Below, piece by piece: positions 1-9,244 of a stretch of DNA of 64,000 nt. The notes beneath the pieces are model-generated. The model saw only the letters and a list, made by a program, of their open reading frames with translations, searched no databases and was not told the origin of the DNA. The stretch lies in contig JABFVL010000036.1 of NCBI GenBank assembly GCA_013362805.1, forward strand, positions 1 through 64,000, given 5' to 3'. The stretch is from Mycobacteriales bacterium (GTDB taxonomy: Bacteria; Actinomycetota; Actinomycetes; Mycobacteriales; QHCE01). Every line of letters begins with the position of its first letter. The stretch's first letter is position 1. Position numbers and translations under genes: made by a program.

Positions 1-96
1 AGGAAACAAAAGCTACTTGCTGAAGAAGCGAGCAGCGCTTATGCGTAGTTTCGCTTTACCGCGTAATAGGATACATAGAAGCAGGGTCTTTTCTGA

Positions 97-1323
97 CTAG
101 CGCGTTTGAGGACCAGGTCGGGCACTAAGATGCCAAGCCTGGACCAGCTCCCCAGCTTCGCGAACGAGATATAACGGGTCGTAGGTTCCATGGCGATGCG
201 CCTCACGCATAGTCCTATGTAGCTCTTCAATCGCCGCCAAATTGCCCAGTGCGCCGACATGACCTACGACGGTGCGAAAAAGAGCCGAAGCTTCGGTACG
301 TGCGGGACTTACTTCTTCGTAGGGATTCACTCGTTCCAGCCGCCTTTTCAGCTGACTGAGTTCCGCGCCGACCGCGGTAGTGGAAGGTCGATCGCCAAAA
401 AATTCTTTTATCTTTTCCGGGGGTGCAACTATTTTATGCTTTCGCTGGACCCCACTGCGCCACAGCAGCTCCACATTATTGGTATCCGTGATCCGGCCCA
501 GCTGAATTTGTGGCCCGAGTTCTGCGATAGGCATGTCGAAATAGCCTAGAGATTTGGGATCGAAAGGGGTTGCCGGACCGCGAAGTGCTCGGTCTGCGAG
601 TATGGCCTGGGTTTCCGGGCCAGTGAAAAAGCTCGTTCCGCTCAGTTCGCCGAGCTTTTTTGCTACTTCATGATGAACTGCGGCCCGCCAAGCAACATAC
701 GTGACTGGAACTCTATGGCTGCTCTCTTTTTCCACCTCGCTCAGCGTCTGATTTTCTCGCGCAAGAATCGCCATGGCGAGCTTCGCGTCATGCTCGGGCA
801 GAAGTTCCAACTCCATTTTTGCTTTTAATATGACCGGAGTCAGGGCGTATTCTCCAGCTATTTCGGGATAGATTTCACCACTGGCATCCATAGTCGTATT
901 TCGTGCTTGCACGAATAGGTCGCAGGCCTTCTCATAATCGCTGTCTAATTTTCTTAGATTTCCCGCCAGTGTTAGGGCATCGGCACATGTTTCGCGAAAG
1001 CGGGCCCCCTCTTTGGCAGAGAGCCCCACAGAGCCGTTGCGCACAATTTCAAATGACTGGGCTAACTTTTCAACCACGACATCAAGCCAGCTGGCAAGTG
1101 CACGGGCAGGAACGCGGGCCTGGATAAACCACGCGTCGCGAAGAAACTCTCCTCCTTGAGAATTGAGCGTTAACGGATCGTCGTCCAGCCGCGCAGACAA
1201 CTCCTCTGGCGTGCCATATAACGAAGTGAGCCGACCATTGATAGTCATCAAATCGCGGTCAAATGCTTCTTTCGCATTGCGCAGTCGCTCAAGAAGAGCG
1301 CGCCTACCAAATTGGTGCACCAT
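97..1323 (-). CDS. Hypothetical helical protein, paralogue A
   Basis: Protein of 408 residues that I do not recognise. It is predicted mostly helical, without signal peptide, membrane segment or visible catalytic motif. It aligns by eye along its length with the next gene upstream (1474-2718): both have an 'ALTL.G.L..L...Y..A...F..A' helix repeat, then 'P.T.ILKAK.EL..LP'-like text, a conserved 'AWRAAVHHEV' block, and a 'KS.GYF..P.A..GP' block followed by 'GR.T'. The start at 1323 is chosen because GGAG lies 6 nt before this ATG, and because the longer in-frame start at 1464 would sit inside a terminator-like hairpin. The tandem arrangement suggests duplication. Function unknown. Confidence 0.75.
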   Translation of the reverse strand: MVHQFGRRALLERLRNAKEAFDRDLMTINGRLTSLYGTPEELSARLDDDPLTLNSQGGEFLRDAWFIQARVPARALASWLDVVVEKLAQSFEIVRNGSVGLSAKEGARFRETCADALTLAGNLRKLDSDYEKACDLFVQARNTTMDASGEIYPEIAGEYALTPVILKAKMELELLPEHDAKLAMAILARENQTLSEVEKESSHRVPVTYVAWRAAVHHEVAKKLGELSGTSFFTGPETQAILADRALRGPATPFDPKSLGYFDMPIAELGPQIQLGRITDTNNVELLWRSGVQRKHKIVAPPEKIKEFFGDRPSTTAVGAELSQLKRRLERVNPYEEVSPARTEASALFRTVVGHVGALGNLAAIEELHRTMREAHRHGTYDPLYLVREAGELVQAWHLSARPGPQTR

Positions 1324-1434
1324 GGCCATCTCCGTTTGGGTACTACCGATTATTAAACACTGGCGGACGACTGGCCTGTTTCTCCACAAAGCTAAATCGG
1401 AATCCCGCACTCGGTGGGTGGAAATGAGCGCAAA

Positions 1435-1466
1435 GGTTGGCCCTGGGGCAAGCGCCAGGGCCAACC
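1435..1466 (-). terminator. 12-bp perfect hairpin between the paralogues
   Basis: The arms 1435-1446 and 1455-1466 (GGTTGGCCCTGG and its reverse complement) flank an 8-nt loop just after the stop of the upstream minus-strand gene. Only a short T run (CCTTTG) follows, so it could be a weak terminator or an mRNA-stabilising hairpin that sets the ratio of the two paralogues. Confidence 0.55.
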
Positions 1467-1473
1467 CCAGAAC

Positions 1474-2718
1474 CTATTGTTGCAAGGTGGTGCGCCGCGG
1501 CCCTTGATAGTTTTGCTGCCACGCTCTGGTTAGAGCGTCCACCTGTCGGCCCATGCCGCCCAGTTCCGGAACAGCTTCTTGCGCTCTCTCAGCAAGAGCG
1601 ACCATCTCTTTAAGCAGCGCGATATCGCTACTGTTTCCCAATTTGCCAGTTTTGGTGAGCAGATCACGCACACTGCCCACTAGCTCCGTACGCTGCTCTG
1701 GCCGCCCCCTTGGACTTTGAACAGCATTGATGAGATCGCGCAGTCGAGGAATGTCTCGATTACGGACTTTTCCACGAGACGGAAGACCAGCGAAAGCCTC
1801 CTGAATTTCGCTAGGAGCGGCTTCGATGCCGCGTGCTTCCAGCACCGTCGCGCGAGTCAGCCCGCTCGATTGGGTCATGCGCCCTACTCTTTGCTCTTCC
1901 GGCACCGGCCCTCTCGCCGCCATCGGCGTCTCAAAGTATCCCTTTGATTTTTGATCGAAAGACCAGGTGTCACTGGTGGTGAGTGCCTCAAAAGCTCGTC
2001 TAGCTTGGGCTGCTTGCCCAGCCATCGAGTTGGGCTCCAATATCGCGTTCACTTCATGATGTACCGCGGCTCGCCAAGCCCGATAAGAATGCGGGGTTGT
2101 TTCATTAATGATCCGAGCTGAGCCGGCGAGTTCCTCCTGTTGTTCGCGAAGACAACGAATCCGTTCAATGTGGCTTCCCATATAAGGGAGTCGATCTAGC
2201 TCAACGTTCGCACGAATTGTGACAGGTGCGATGTAATATTCTGGTCTTGCTTTGGATGAAAGTGCAACATCTTTCGCTTTCTCAAAATATTCTCTGGCCG
2301 TTGCATAGTGGCCATTAAGCGAGGTCAAAGTTCCCATTAGGGTAAGTGCATCGGAATACCTGCCTCCGAAATGCGCTTCTTGCGCGCCAGATATTAATGG
2401 GGAACCAATTATTTTAGAGGTCTTAGTATGCTCAAAGCCTTGTGCTAATTCCTCAATAACAGGCTCTATCCAAGGAAAAGCAGCCTGGGCTGGGACCAGC
2501 TCTTGAATATGCCACATCTCATAGAGAAAGCGATCCGTAGTTTCCGCTAGCCGCTCTATGTTTTCCCTGCTCACCGGCTCTGCATTGAGCTCTCGCAATG
2601 AATCGGCGAACTCCGCTGCAGAACTTCCATAATATTCGACTAATTTTCTTTCAGCATCTTGTAATGCAATTTTCAACAAGCGCTGAAAAACAGCTCCAAT
2701 GCCGCCAATTTCTGCCAT
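1474..2718 (-). CDS. Hypothetical helical protein, paralogue B
   Basis: Protein of 414 residues, paralogous to the next gene downstream (97-1323). Shared blocks are the mid-protein 'AWRAAVHHEV', the 'KSKGYFETPMA' block and the helical N-terminal third. There are no transmembrane segments, signal sequence or catalytic motif that I can name. The start codon context (GGTGGAG, then ATGGTC, then ATG) is almost the same as that of paralogue A, so the second in-frame ATG at 2718 is preferred in both. A 150-nt gap with a hairpin separates the pair. Function unknown. Confidence 0.75.
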   Translation of the reverse strand: MAEIGGIGAVFQRLLKIALQDAERKLVEYYGSSAAEFADSLRELNAEPVSRENIERLAETTDRFLYEMWHIQELVPAQAAFPWIEPVIEELAQGFEHTKTSKIIGSPLISGAQEAHFGGRYSDALTLMGTLTSLNGHYATAREYFEKAKDVALSSKARPEYYIAPVTIRANVELDRLPYMGSHIERIRCLREQQEELAGSARIINETTPHSYRAWRAAVHHEVNAILEPNSMAGQAAQARRAFEALTTSDTWSFDQKSKGYFETPMAARGPVPEEQRVGRMTQSSGLTRATVLEARGIEAAPSEIQEAFAGLPSRGKVRNRDIPRLRDLINAVQSPRGRPEQRTELVGSVRDLLTKTGKLGNSSDIALLKEMVALAERAQEAVPELGGMGRQVDALTRAWQQNYQGPRRTTLQQ

Positions 2719-2758
2719 GACCATCTCCACCACGCGAACGCTTTATTGGACAATGAGT

Positions 2759-2908
2759 TTAAGGATGTCGTTCTAGCGCTTCATGCAGCAAGCTAAAAAC
2801 GGTGACCTTTCTTACATTCGCCTTATCAGTGTGGCATAACCAACACTTTGGACCGCAGCTTATCTGCCGACTCTTCGTCATTTTCGTCTGGCTCAGTCGC
2901 TTTGGCAC
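2759..2908 (-). CDS. Possible small Cys-rich ORF
   Basis: A 49-codon ORF from GTG (alternative ATG at 2881) that ends 41 nt before the start of paralogue B on the same strand. It contains a C-x3-C-x2-C cluster (CGPKCWLC), then a basic/helical C terminus. No strong ribosome binding site is seen. It could be a small metal-binding leader protein or chance; the rest of the 2719-3008 gap shows nothing else. Confidence 0.25.
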   Translation of the reverse strand: MPKRLSQTKMTKSRQISCGPKCWLCHTDKANVRKVTVFSLLHEALERHP

Positions 2909-3008
2909 TAGGCATAAAGAACGAGCGCCACGGGGACACTCCTTCCCACACATCAACAAAAATAGACGACCCAGCGATTGCATCGCTTTGCCTGGAACGC
3001 GCCGTGGC

Positions 3009-3584
3009 TCAGCTATCGCCGCGATCACCGATCCCTCTCAAGAGAGTGTCCACAATGGTGGCTGCTCGCGAATCAGGATCGCCGTTGTCATTGTTTTGCA
3101 AACTCAGAGTGATCAAAGCAAAATACACGCCGCGGGCCCACTCCAGGTCGATGCGTTGGTCGATAACACCTGCTTCCTGGGCGCGCCGCAAACCAATGTC
3201 ACAGTTGGCAAAGACCTCATCTTGCAGAGCCGTGATCATCTGGTTCGGTGGCGCTGAGCGATTCAACGCAAAGCCCCAATTTGCTTTCACTTTAAGCACA
3301 TTTGTCGTTGCCTGATGCAAGGCGACGAGCGGCGGCGCGGTTCGTGGTCGTGCGGCTTCGACCGCTTCAGCTACCTGCTGCCACGCCAGCTCTACCATCC
3401 GCTCCTCGAGGAATTCTCGACTAGCGAAGTGACGGTGAACGGTAGTCCTTGACACTCCCGCCGCCTTGGCGATCTGCTCCATGGTGGCTCCAGGATGCTC
3501 ACTCAGCACCTTTTCCGCGGCTTCGATGATCACCCGCACGCTTGCCGCAGCGTCTGAGCGCAGCTTTCGTTCACCTCGAGACAT
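3009..3584 (-). CDS. TetR-family transcriptional regulator
   Basis: Repressor of 191 residues. The N-terminal helix-turn-helix (about residues 25-50, 'MEQIAKAAGVSRTTVHRHF') is typical of TetR; the C-terminal ligand/dimerisation half is divergent. The ATG at 3584 follows GGAGAGGGG; a GTG 15 nt upstream overlaps that ribosome binding site and is less likely. It is divergent from the SDR/EamA pair at 3719 and shares a 130-nt intergenic region with a perfect 9-bp inverted repeat, so it probably represses those two genes and itself. The ligand is unknown. Confidence 0.9.
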   Translation of the reverse strand: MSRGERKLRSDAAASVRVIIEAAEKVLSEHPGATMEQIAKAAGVSRTTVHRHFASREFLEERMVELAWQQVAEAVEAARPRTAPPLVALHQATTNVLKVKANWGFALNRSAPPNQMITALQDEVFANCDIGLRRAQEAGVIDQRIDLEWARGVYFALITLSLQNNDNGDPDSRAATIVDTLLRGIGDRGDS

Positions 3585-3632
3585 CGCACCCCTCTCCACG
3601 CCGCCATGTTACACGGAGACGCACCTCATAAG

Positions 3633-3659
3633 TTAACTGCACCAGGATGTTGCAGTTAA
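3633..3659. promoter_or_regulatory. Putative TetR operator
   Basis: Perfect inverted repeat TTAACTGCA (3633-3641) / TGCAGTTAA (3651-3659) with a 9-nt spacer, in the divergent region between the TetR gene and the SDR gene. Arm length and position fit a TetR-dimer operator. Confidence 0.6.
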
Positions 3660-3718
3660 TGGGGTTACCTGTTACGGTTTGTTTGGCTTAATCATTCTTC
3701 GAGAAATAAGGAAATCTC

Positions 3719-4528
3719 ATGGCCGCTCTGATAACTGGAGCCTCATCTGGGCTCGGCGCTGAATTCGCAACACAACTCGCAGCCGCGGGGCACGATGTAG
3801 TGCTAGTCGCGCGTTCGGCGACGAAATTAGAGCTCCTCGCGACAAAACTCGAGCGCGACTACCGCATTCACCCCACAGTGATCGTCCAGGACCTCGGTGA
3901 CCCCAACGCCGCCGAACGAATCCTCGCGGAAATCGACCACCTAGATTTGACAGTGACATTGCTGGTGAACAACGCTGGTTTCGGCACCTGCGGGCGCTTC
4001 GAAGAAATTCCGCTCATGCGCGATCACCAACAGCTTATGGTGAACGTTGTCGCGCTCGCCGATCTCACCCACGCGTTAATTCCCGGAATGCTCAAAGAAG
4101 GCGCGGGCCACATCATCAACGTGGCATCCACCGCCGCGTTCCAACCATCGCCATACTTCGCCGTCTACAGTGCGGCAAAAGCGTTCGTGCTGAACTTCAG
4201 CTTGGCACTACGCGAGGAGTACCGTGACCGAGGGATCGCTGTGCTGGCGGTCTGCCCTGGCCCGGTGGAGACTGCCTTCTTCGATGTCATCGGCACGCGC
4301 AAAGCCGCGGTCACTGGAAAGATGTCAACCCCACAATCCGTAGTAAGCGCCTCCCTCAAAGCCCTCAAAAATGATCGCGGTTACGTTGTGCCGAGCTTTA
4401 GTAATTTCATGGCCGCGCATCTCATCCCGAGACGGCCACGCACCCTTGTAGCGCGACTCGCGGGACGAATTACACGGCAGGTGCTCGACACCGAAGAACT
4501 CCGGCCTTCTACGGTCACCAAGCCATGA
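3719..4528 (+). CDS. Short-chain dehydrogenase/reductase (SDR)
   Basis: NAD(P)-dependent oxidoreductase of 269 residues with the classical SDR signature: cofactor loop TGASSGLG near residue 6, NNAGFG near residue 88, and the Ser/Tyr/Lys triad (NVASTAAF then YSAAKAF). The Rossmann motif starts almost at residue 1, so it is a cytosolic single-domain enzyme of DltE/YqjQ-like type. Ribosome binding site AAGGAA precedes the ATG. Its stop overlaps the start of the EamA transporter gene (ATGA), so the two are translationally coupled and likely controlled by the divergent TetR. The substrate cannot be read from sequence. Confidence 0.9.
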   Translation: MAALITGASSGLGAEFATQLAAAGHDVVLVARSATKLELLATKLERDYRIHPTVIVQDLGDPNAAERILAEIDHLDLTVTLLVNNAGFGTCGRFEEIPLMRDHQQLMVNVVALADLTHALIPGMLKEGAGHIINVASTAAFQPSPYFAVYSAAKAFVLNFSLALREEYRDRGIAVLAVCPGPVETAFFDVIGTRKAAVTGKMSTPQSVVSASLKALKNDRGYVVPSFSNFMAAHLIPRRPRTLVARLAGRITRQVLDTEELRPSTVTKP

Positions 4529-5460
4529 ACGCCACAGGGAGCCGCGGGGCCTTTAACGCGGCAATCGCCATGTCCCTGGTTGGAAGCTCGACCGCGATCT
4601 CGGCGACCATCGTCGGGTACCCCCTCTACAGTGGCCAAGCCATCCGATATGGCATTGCCGCGCTCGTACTCATCGCCGTATTGCGCATACGCCGACCCAC
4701 TCAAGTTCAACTCAAACGTAGCGACTATGTGAGACTTGCCGCGCTAGCGATGACTGGTTTGGTCGGTTTCAACATATGTCTGGTCGAGGCGACGAAGCAT
4801 GCCGACCTGGCCACCATCGCCACAATCGTGGGCGCAGTGCCCGTTGTACTCGCGATAGCCGGGCCCGCCATGCAACGGAAGGGACCGAACGTACGCATCA
4901 CCATCGCGGCCATCATCGTTCTCGCCGGTACAGCCCTGGCGTCAGGAACGGGCACCAGCAGCATCGTTGGCCTCCTATTAGCTGTTGGTGCGCTCGTCGG
5001 TGAAGTGGCCTTTTCGCTGCTAGCTGCGCCACTAATCCCTCGGCTTGGCCCGCTACGAGTGGCTACCTACCCCGCGCTCATGTCAGTGCCAATGCTGCTG
5101 ATCGCCGGCATTGTCGTCGATGGTGCTGATTTTCTTCCGGTGCCCACCGTCTCGGAAACCGTTGCTCTTGTGTACCTAGGAGTAATTGTGACGGCGGTTG
5201 CCTTTTTCCTCTGGTACACGGCGATTGCACGCATGGGAGTCGACAAAGCCGGACTGTTCGCTGGGCTCGTTCCAGCAAGTGCCATTGTCACAGGCACATT
5301 CATCGGCATGGGCGTTCCTGAGCCGAGCGAATTAATCGCTTGTGCGCTCGTCGGCATTGGGATTGTGCTCGGAATTGGCAGACGGCTTCCACGTGTAATA
5401 GTTCAGCGGCGCCAACGGTGCGATTCTGCGCGCATTAGGCGCCTACCTACACCGGGTTAG
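4525..5460 (+). CDS. EamA/DMT-family transporter
   Basis: Integral membrane protein of 311 residues with about ten hydrophobic segments arranged as two EamA repeats, typical of drug/metabolite transporters (RhaT/YdcZ-like). The start overlaps the SDR stop by 4 nt. The second repeat has the usual 'PASAIVTGTFIGMG' helix. It probably exports a small metabolite linked to the SDR reaction; specificity is unknown. The C terminus ends 2 nt before the convergent gene, leaving no room for a separate terminator. Confidence 0.88.
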   Translation: MNATGSRGAFNAAIAMSLVGSSTAISATIVGYPLYSGQAIRYGIAALVLIAVLRIRRPTQVQLKRSDYVRLAALAMTGLVGFNICLVEATKHADLATIATIVGAVPVVLAIAGPAMQRKGPNVRITIAAIIVLAGTALASGTGTSSIVGLLLAVGALVGEVAFSLLAAPLIPRLGPLRVATYPALMSVPMLLIAGIVVDGADFLPVPTVSETVALVYLGVIVTAVAFFLWYTAIARMGVDKAGLFAGLVPASAIVTGTFIGMGVPEPSELIACALVGIGIVLGIGRRLPRVIVQRRQRCDSARIRRLPTPG

Positions 5461-5461
5461 T

Positions 5462-7753
5462 TCATCTAGGACGAGCGCGCACTGGCGGCGATGGGGTCCA
5501 TGTGCGCAACGCGCTGTTATGCGCCGCAGGATTCTCACCAAGGATCGGTGAAGAACCACTGTTCGTCATGGTGGTTGAGGAAGATACGGCGCCAGCGACG
5601 GCGACTCGAACGGCCTCCATCACAGCTTTGGTCACCGACGGCTCGGTTATGCTCCTAGCATTGACTGTGGTCAACTCCGAGCCAGGGGCATGATCGCAAT
5701 AGTCGCGCGCGAACCGACTGCCAGTGCTATCAGCGACAACGCGCACCGGCGCATCGTTATACACGATCGTGCGCAGATGGGTATGCACGGGCCAATTTTG
5801 GTACTCCTCTCCCATCTCCTTCGGCACATCGATTCCGCCAACACCAACCCGCATTCGTATCTGCTGACCGCCAAGCATCGAAAGATGAATACTTTCCTGA
5901 TTGAACAAACCATCATTGGGATGGTTTGGGTTCACTAAAACGAGCCCACCGACTTGCGCGGGTGTTAGCGCGGTCGCTAGTAAGCCACCCATTCCATGGC
6001 CGAGGACAATAAGTGGTAGTTCTGCCATACCCGGCGTATTGGCGAGAAGGAATTCAAGGTCTTTCACGCTCGTTGTCAGTGAGCAATTCCGAGAGCTGCG
6101 CGCGAGTTCTTTCTCTTCGTGATAAAGGTTTGGCGCCACAACCAGAAGATCGCTTCGCGTGCGACGCAGCCGGGCCACCCACTCTCGCATCGGAGACAAT
6201 TCCGGGGCCCCACCAAGACCATGAATCAACAAAACGGCCGCACTGCATTTCAACGGGTCACCGTGCCTCAATCCATACAGGCGATGACCATCGGGTAAGT
6301 CCAGGGAGAATTCGTTGTTCTTTGATGCTTTTGTGCCGTGAACAACAGCATTCCGCGCGCTCCGTAGCGTCCCGCGTTTGGCAAGACGTCGTGACTGTGG
6401 AATCGATGAGCCCACACTCCGCAATCCGTAGTAACTCGCCGCTTCCCCCAAGGACGCCACGCTAGGAAGCGCATCGCGGGTTTCCGCAATCTTTTTATGA
6501 TCGTCTCGCCACGCTCGGACCCCACTGGAAAGGTTCGGTGGATTCACAATGTCCACATGAGCTGAATGGGCCAGCTCGATTGTTGCCATTACCTTTTCAC
6601 GCAGCTCGATCCCCGCGGGCGATTGTTCACGCGCCAGCAAATAGCGCTCGACGCTGGCGAGCTCGTCTTTTAGTTCTTGAGTTTCGCCAGCCGAGGGATC
6701 ACTATTACGCAGCGCGGCCTCCAAAAACTCCTTGTCCGCGACAGCGGCCGGGTCGAAGGTTAGCTCTTGTAGGTTACGGGTTAGCTGGCGCAACCGAAGT
6801 AACCTATGCCGCTGTTGGACCTCCCAAAATGCCATATCGGCGTCGCCAAGCCCGCGGCCTCTTCGAGCCAACTCGAAAACCCCTTCGGTGAACACCTCTC
6901 CGGGCTCTTGAGTGAAGGCACGTCTCCCGTCGAAAGGCTCGTATCGCGACTGAACCATCCGCCCCAAAATCCCTACTTGGTACCTCAGTAGCGCGGGCAA
7001 AACAGCAAGCCAATCCTCGTTATAGAACGAGACGAAAGGCTCATCAAATCGCGAGGGGTCTAGCATCAGCGAGTTACCGCTCACCGCGAGGTTTCGCCTA
7101 GCTCTTTCGCTCAAAGATCGGTGCGGAGTGCTTCGCAGCGGCTCTCGGTAGGTGAGTTCCGCCGCGTGCTCAACGCTGGAATGATCGGGAAAACCAGCTC
7201 CGGCAAATCCAACCGCGAGCATGCCCGCCCGGATATGTCCTGCCGCCAGTCCAAGCCACTCCGGCGTCGCGCCACTCATGTCATCATCGACAAGAAACAT
7301 CGCTCGCCAGCCGAGCATGCGACCGAGGTTCACCGCGAGATTGCGTTTAAGGGGTAGATCCCCCACCGACCGAATTTGACCGAATGGGTGATTATCGGTA
7401 GCGAGCTTAAGGTCTGAGTGCTCGAACCCGGAGACATCAATGATTTCGAGCTTGAGCCCCTCAATATGCGCGAGGTTTTCACGTACCGATTCGGGCGTGG
7501 CGTCACCACTGGCAAGCGGGACAAACAAGCTCTTAGCTTTGGCCGCGCATTGGGCCATAGGTATGAGGTCTTTGCCGTCGTTAATTGTCGGCACAACGAT
7601 CGCATCTATCTCCCCTGGCCTGACGTCCTTGGGAAGCTCACGTAAATATGGCTGATGACCAACGAACGCTGGTTTTAGGGTTGTGCGGGCCATGTGATGG
7701 CGTACTCCATGTTCGATGGACTCGCGAACGCCAAACATTGGCACGGCGAGCAT
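5462..7753 (-). CDS. Glycosyltransferase-like / degenerate alpha-beta hydrolase fusion
   Basis: Protein of 763 residues in two halves. The N-terminal half looks like a GT-A fold transferase: LPLKRNLAV followed by FLVDDDMSG (acidic triplet at 156-158), a possible metal/nucleotide-sugar site. From about residue 480 there is an alpha/beta-hydrolase domain with the oxyanion region LLIHGLGG, but the nucleophile elbow reads GHGMG, so Gly587 stands where Ser is expected, and I see no C-terminal catalytic His. The hydrolase half is therefore probably non-catalytic. Start at 7753 is uncertain: the best purine-rich site (AAGGAGAAG) is about 20 nt upstream, and an internal ATG at 7690 is possible. Function unknown. 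Confidence 0.7.
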   Translation of the reverse strand: MLAVPMFGVRESIEHGVRHHMARTTLKPAFVGHQPYLRELPKDVRPGEIDAIVVPTINDGKDLIPMAQCAAKAKSLFVPLASGDATPESVRENLAHIEGLKLEIIDVSGFEHSDLKLATDNHPFGQIRSVGDLPLKRNLAVNLGRMLGWRAMFLVDDDMSGATPEWLGLAAGHIRAGMLAVGFAGAGFPDHSSVEHAAELTYREPLRSTPHRSLSERARRNLAVSGNSLMLDPSRFDEPFVSFYNEDWLAVLPALLRYQVGILGRMVQSRYEPFDGRRAFTQEPGEVFTEGVFELARRGRGLGDADMAFWEVQQRHRLLRLRQLTRNLQELTFDPAAVADKEFLEAALRNSDPSAGETQELKDELASVERYLLAREQSPAGIELREKVMATIELAHSAHVDIVNPPNLSSGVRAWRDDHKKIAETRDALPSVASLGEAASYYGLRSVGSSIPQSRRLAKRGTLRSARNAVVHGTKASKNNEFSLDLPDGHRLYGLRHGDPLKCSAAVLLIHGLGGAPELSPMREWVARLRRTRSDLLVVAPNLYHEEKELARSSRNCSLTTSVKDLEFLLANTPGMAELPLIVLGHGMGGLLATALTPAQVGGLVLVNPNHPNDGLFNQESIHLSMLGGQQIRMRVGVGGIDVPKEMGEEYQNWPVHTHLRTIVYNDAPVRVVADSTGSRFARDYCDHAPGSELTTVNARSITEPSVTKAVMEAVRVAVAGAVSSSTTMTNSGSSPILGENPAAHNSALRTWTPSPPVRARPR

Positions 7754-7964
7754 TTATTGAAGTGAGTGTATTTCTTCTCCTTATTAAAAGTCGGAGCATT
7801 AACCGAATCTTTGACATCGTGCTGAAGCCTGCAATCGAGCATTTCACTGCCACGCATACGGGCACTGTCACCCAATGATCATGGATCTTCTTTTTGTTGC
7901 CGTCGGACAAGAAAATTTAGTTCAATCGCAATTTCGGACCAATTATCACAATGTTCACCGGGAG

Positions 7965-9065
7965 TCAGCGAGAATGGCGGGCACCAGCCATCCTCGCGCG
8001 GTCCATGGCGGACATTGGGCGATGAGGCAAGATCGGGTATCGCAGTACCGAAATATCGAGCGCTTGCCGCGGATCGATCTCCTCAATGGTGCCTCGCGCG
8101 ATCTGTGTGAGTGTCGGTTCCAACCATGCCGCTCGCGGAACTTCTGTGGTGACGGGCGTCTCGGTTCCGTAGCCAAGCTCGATGATGAGAGAGGGTATGC
8201 CACTGGCCGCGAGATACGGACCAAGACCTGTGAATATGCTCCTCGGGAATGCGGCGATCTCGCGCGGCACGCTCTCGGCAATGCTAGCGGCCATCCGTTG
8301 CGAATGCTCAACAATATGTTGCGGCGGAATGGAAAGTTCACTTAGACGCCGTAACTTGTCGGCTCTGGTTGCCACGTCGGAATTCTTAACAATCGCTCGT
8401 TCGAGCCTGGACTTTTCAGATGAGGACGTCAACCAAATAAGACCGAGCAGAGTCTGATCTCCGTCGGAAGCAACAGGCTTATCCAGGCGTGCGCCATGCA
8501 GATCAAACGCGAAATGCGGCATGAACGCATCCAGATCCTGCCGTACAGCGACCGTCTCCGGCGCGGAGTCTCGTGACCAACACGCCGTGAGGTTGAAACC
8601 CACATCGGCCGGATTAGTAGGATTTTGCCCCCACGCGTCAAACATCGTGGGGTTTTCTGGATCCCGTTCCGTCGTGAAACCAGCGAAATGGTCTCCCGGT
8701 GGCTTCACGACAAGTCCATTCCGACGAATTCCAAGACGATGCCCGGTGGGATTGACTCGGGGATAAACACACACGGTGAGGCCCTCAGGTAGAGCGCCCG
8801 GCTCAATGAGCCTCTCCACTAAATTTCGTGCGAGCACTCCCCCATTCAGCTCTTCAGCGTGTACCTGACCAAGAACCGCTACGCGGCGAGCACCAGCTCC
8901 AATTTCTATCGCGACAATCGAATCGCGATCTTTTCCCGTGGGCAAGAAACGCACCGCAACGCGAGAGGCAGCCCGGTGTGGCAGATCCCTCGCCCACTCT
9001 TCGAGATCAGAATTTGGCAGCCAAAGCCATCGCTTTCTATACGCTCGCATCCGCATCTGAGCCAA
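7965..9065 (-). CDS. M14-like zinc carboxypeptidase / deacylase
   Basis: Protein of up to 366 residues with the zinc-site signature of the M14 / succinylglutamate-desuccinylase fold: H-x-x-E in 'GQVHAEEL', a third ligand His in 'FDLHG', and the C-terminal catalytic Glu in 'LIIELGYG'. No signal peptide, so it acts in the cytoplasm. The substrate may be a peptide or an N-acyl amino acid; the sequence does not decide. The start is TTG at 9065 or ATG at 9056; GAGGATGGAT lies just upstream of the TTG. It precedes the glycosyltransferase/hydrolase fusion on the same strand with a 211-nt gap. Confidence 0.75.
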   Translation of the reverse strand: MAQMRMRAYRKRWLWLPNSDLEEWARDLPHRAASRVAVRFLPTGKDRDSIVAIEIGAGARRVAVLGQVHAEELNGGVLARNLVERLIEPGALPEGLTVCVYPRVNPTGHRLGIRRNGLVVKPPGDHFAGFTTERDPENPTMFDAWGQNPTNPADVGFNLTACWSRDSAPETVAVRQDLDAFMPHFAFDLHGARLDKPVASDGDQTLLGLIWLTSSSEKSRLERAIVKNSDVATRADKLRRLSELSIPPQHIVEHSQRMAASIAESVPREIAAFPRSIFTGLGPYLAASGIPSLIIELGYGTETPVTTEVPRAAWLEPTLTQIARGTIEEIDPRQALDISVLRYPILPHRPMSAMDRARMAGARHSR

Positions 9066-9244
9066 AGATCCATCCTCGCTCTGTCACCCAAATGATCCCC
9101 GCCAGTATGAACTCAATCCCACAGAGAAATCCCAAAGGAGTCGACATGCCTCCCGGAAAGGATCTGATTGGCGTAGCCAATGACATTCGCAGCGCACGAT
9201 GCCCAGCGCTGTTCGCCACGCACCATATGGGCCTAGAGATCACC

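Noticed and set aside
1..96. Left-edge stretch and short ORFs on both strands there
   Set aside because: Too short, no ribosome binding site or recognisable protein.
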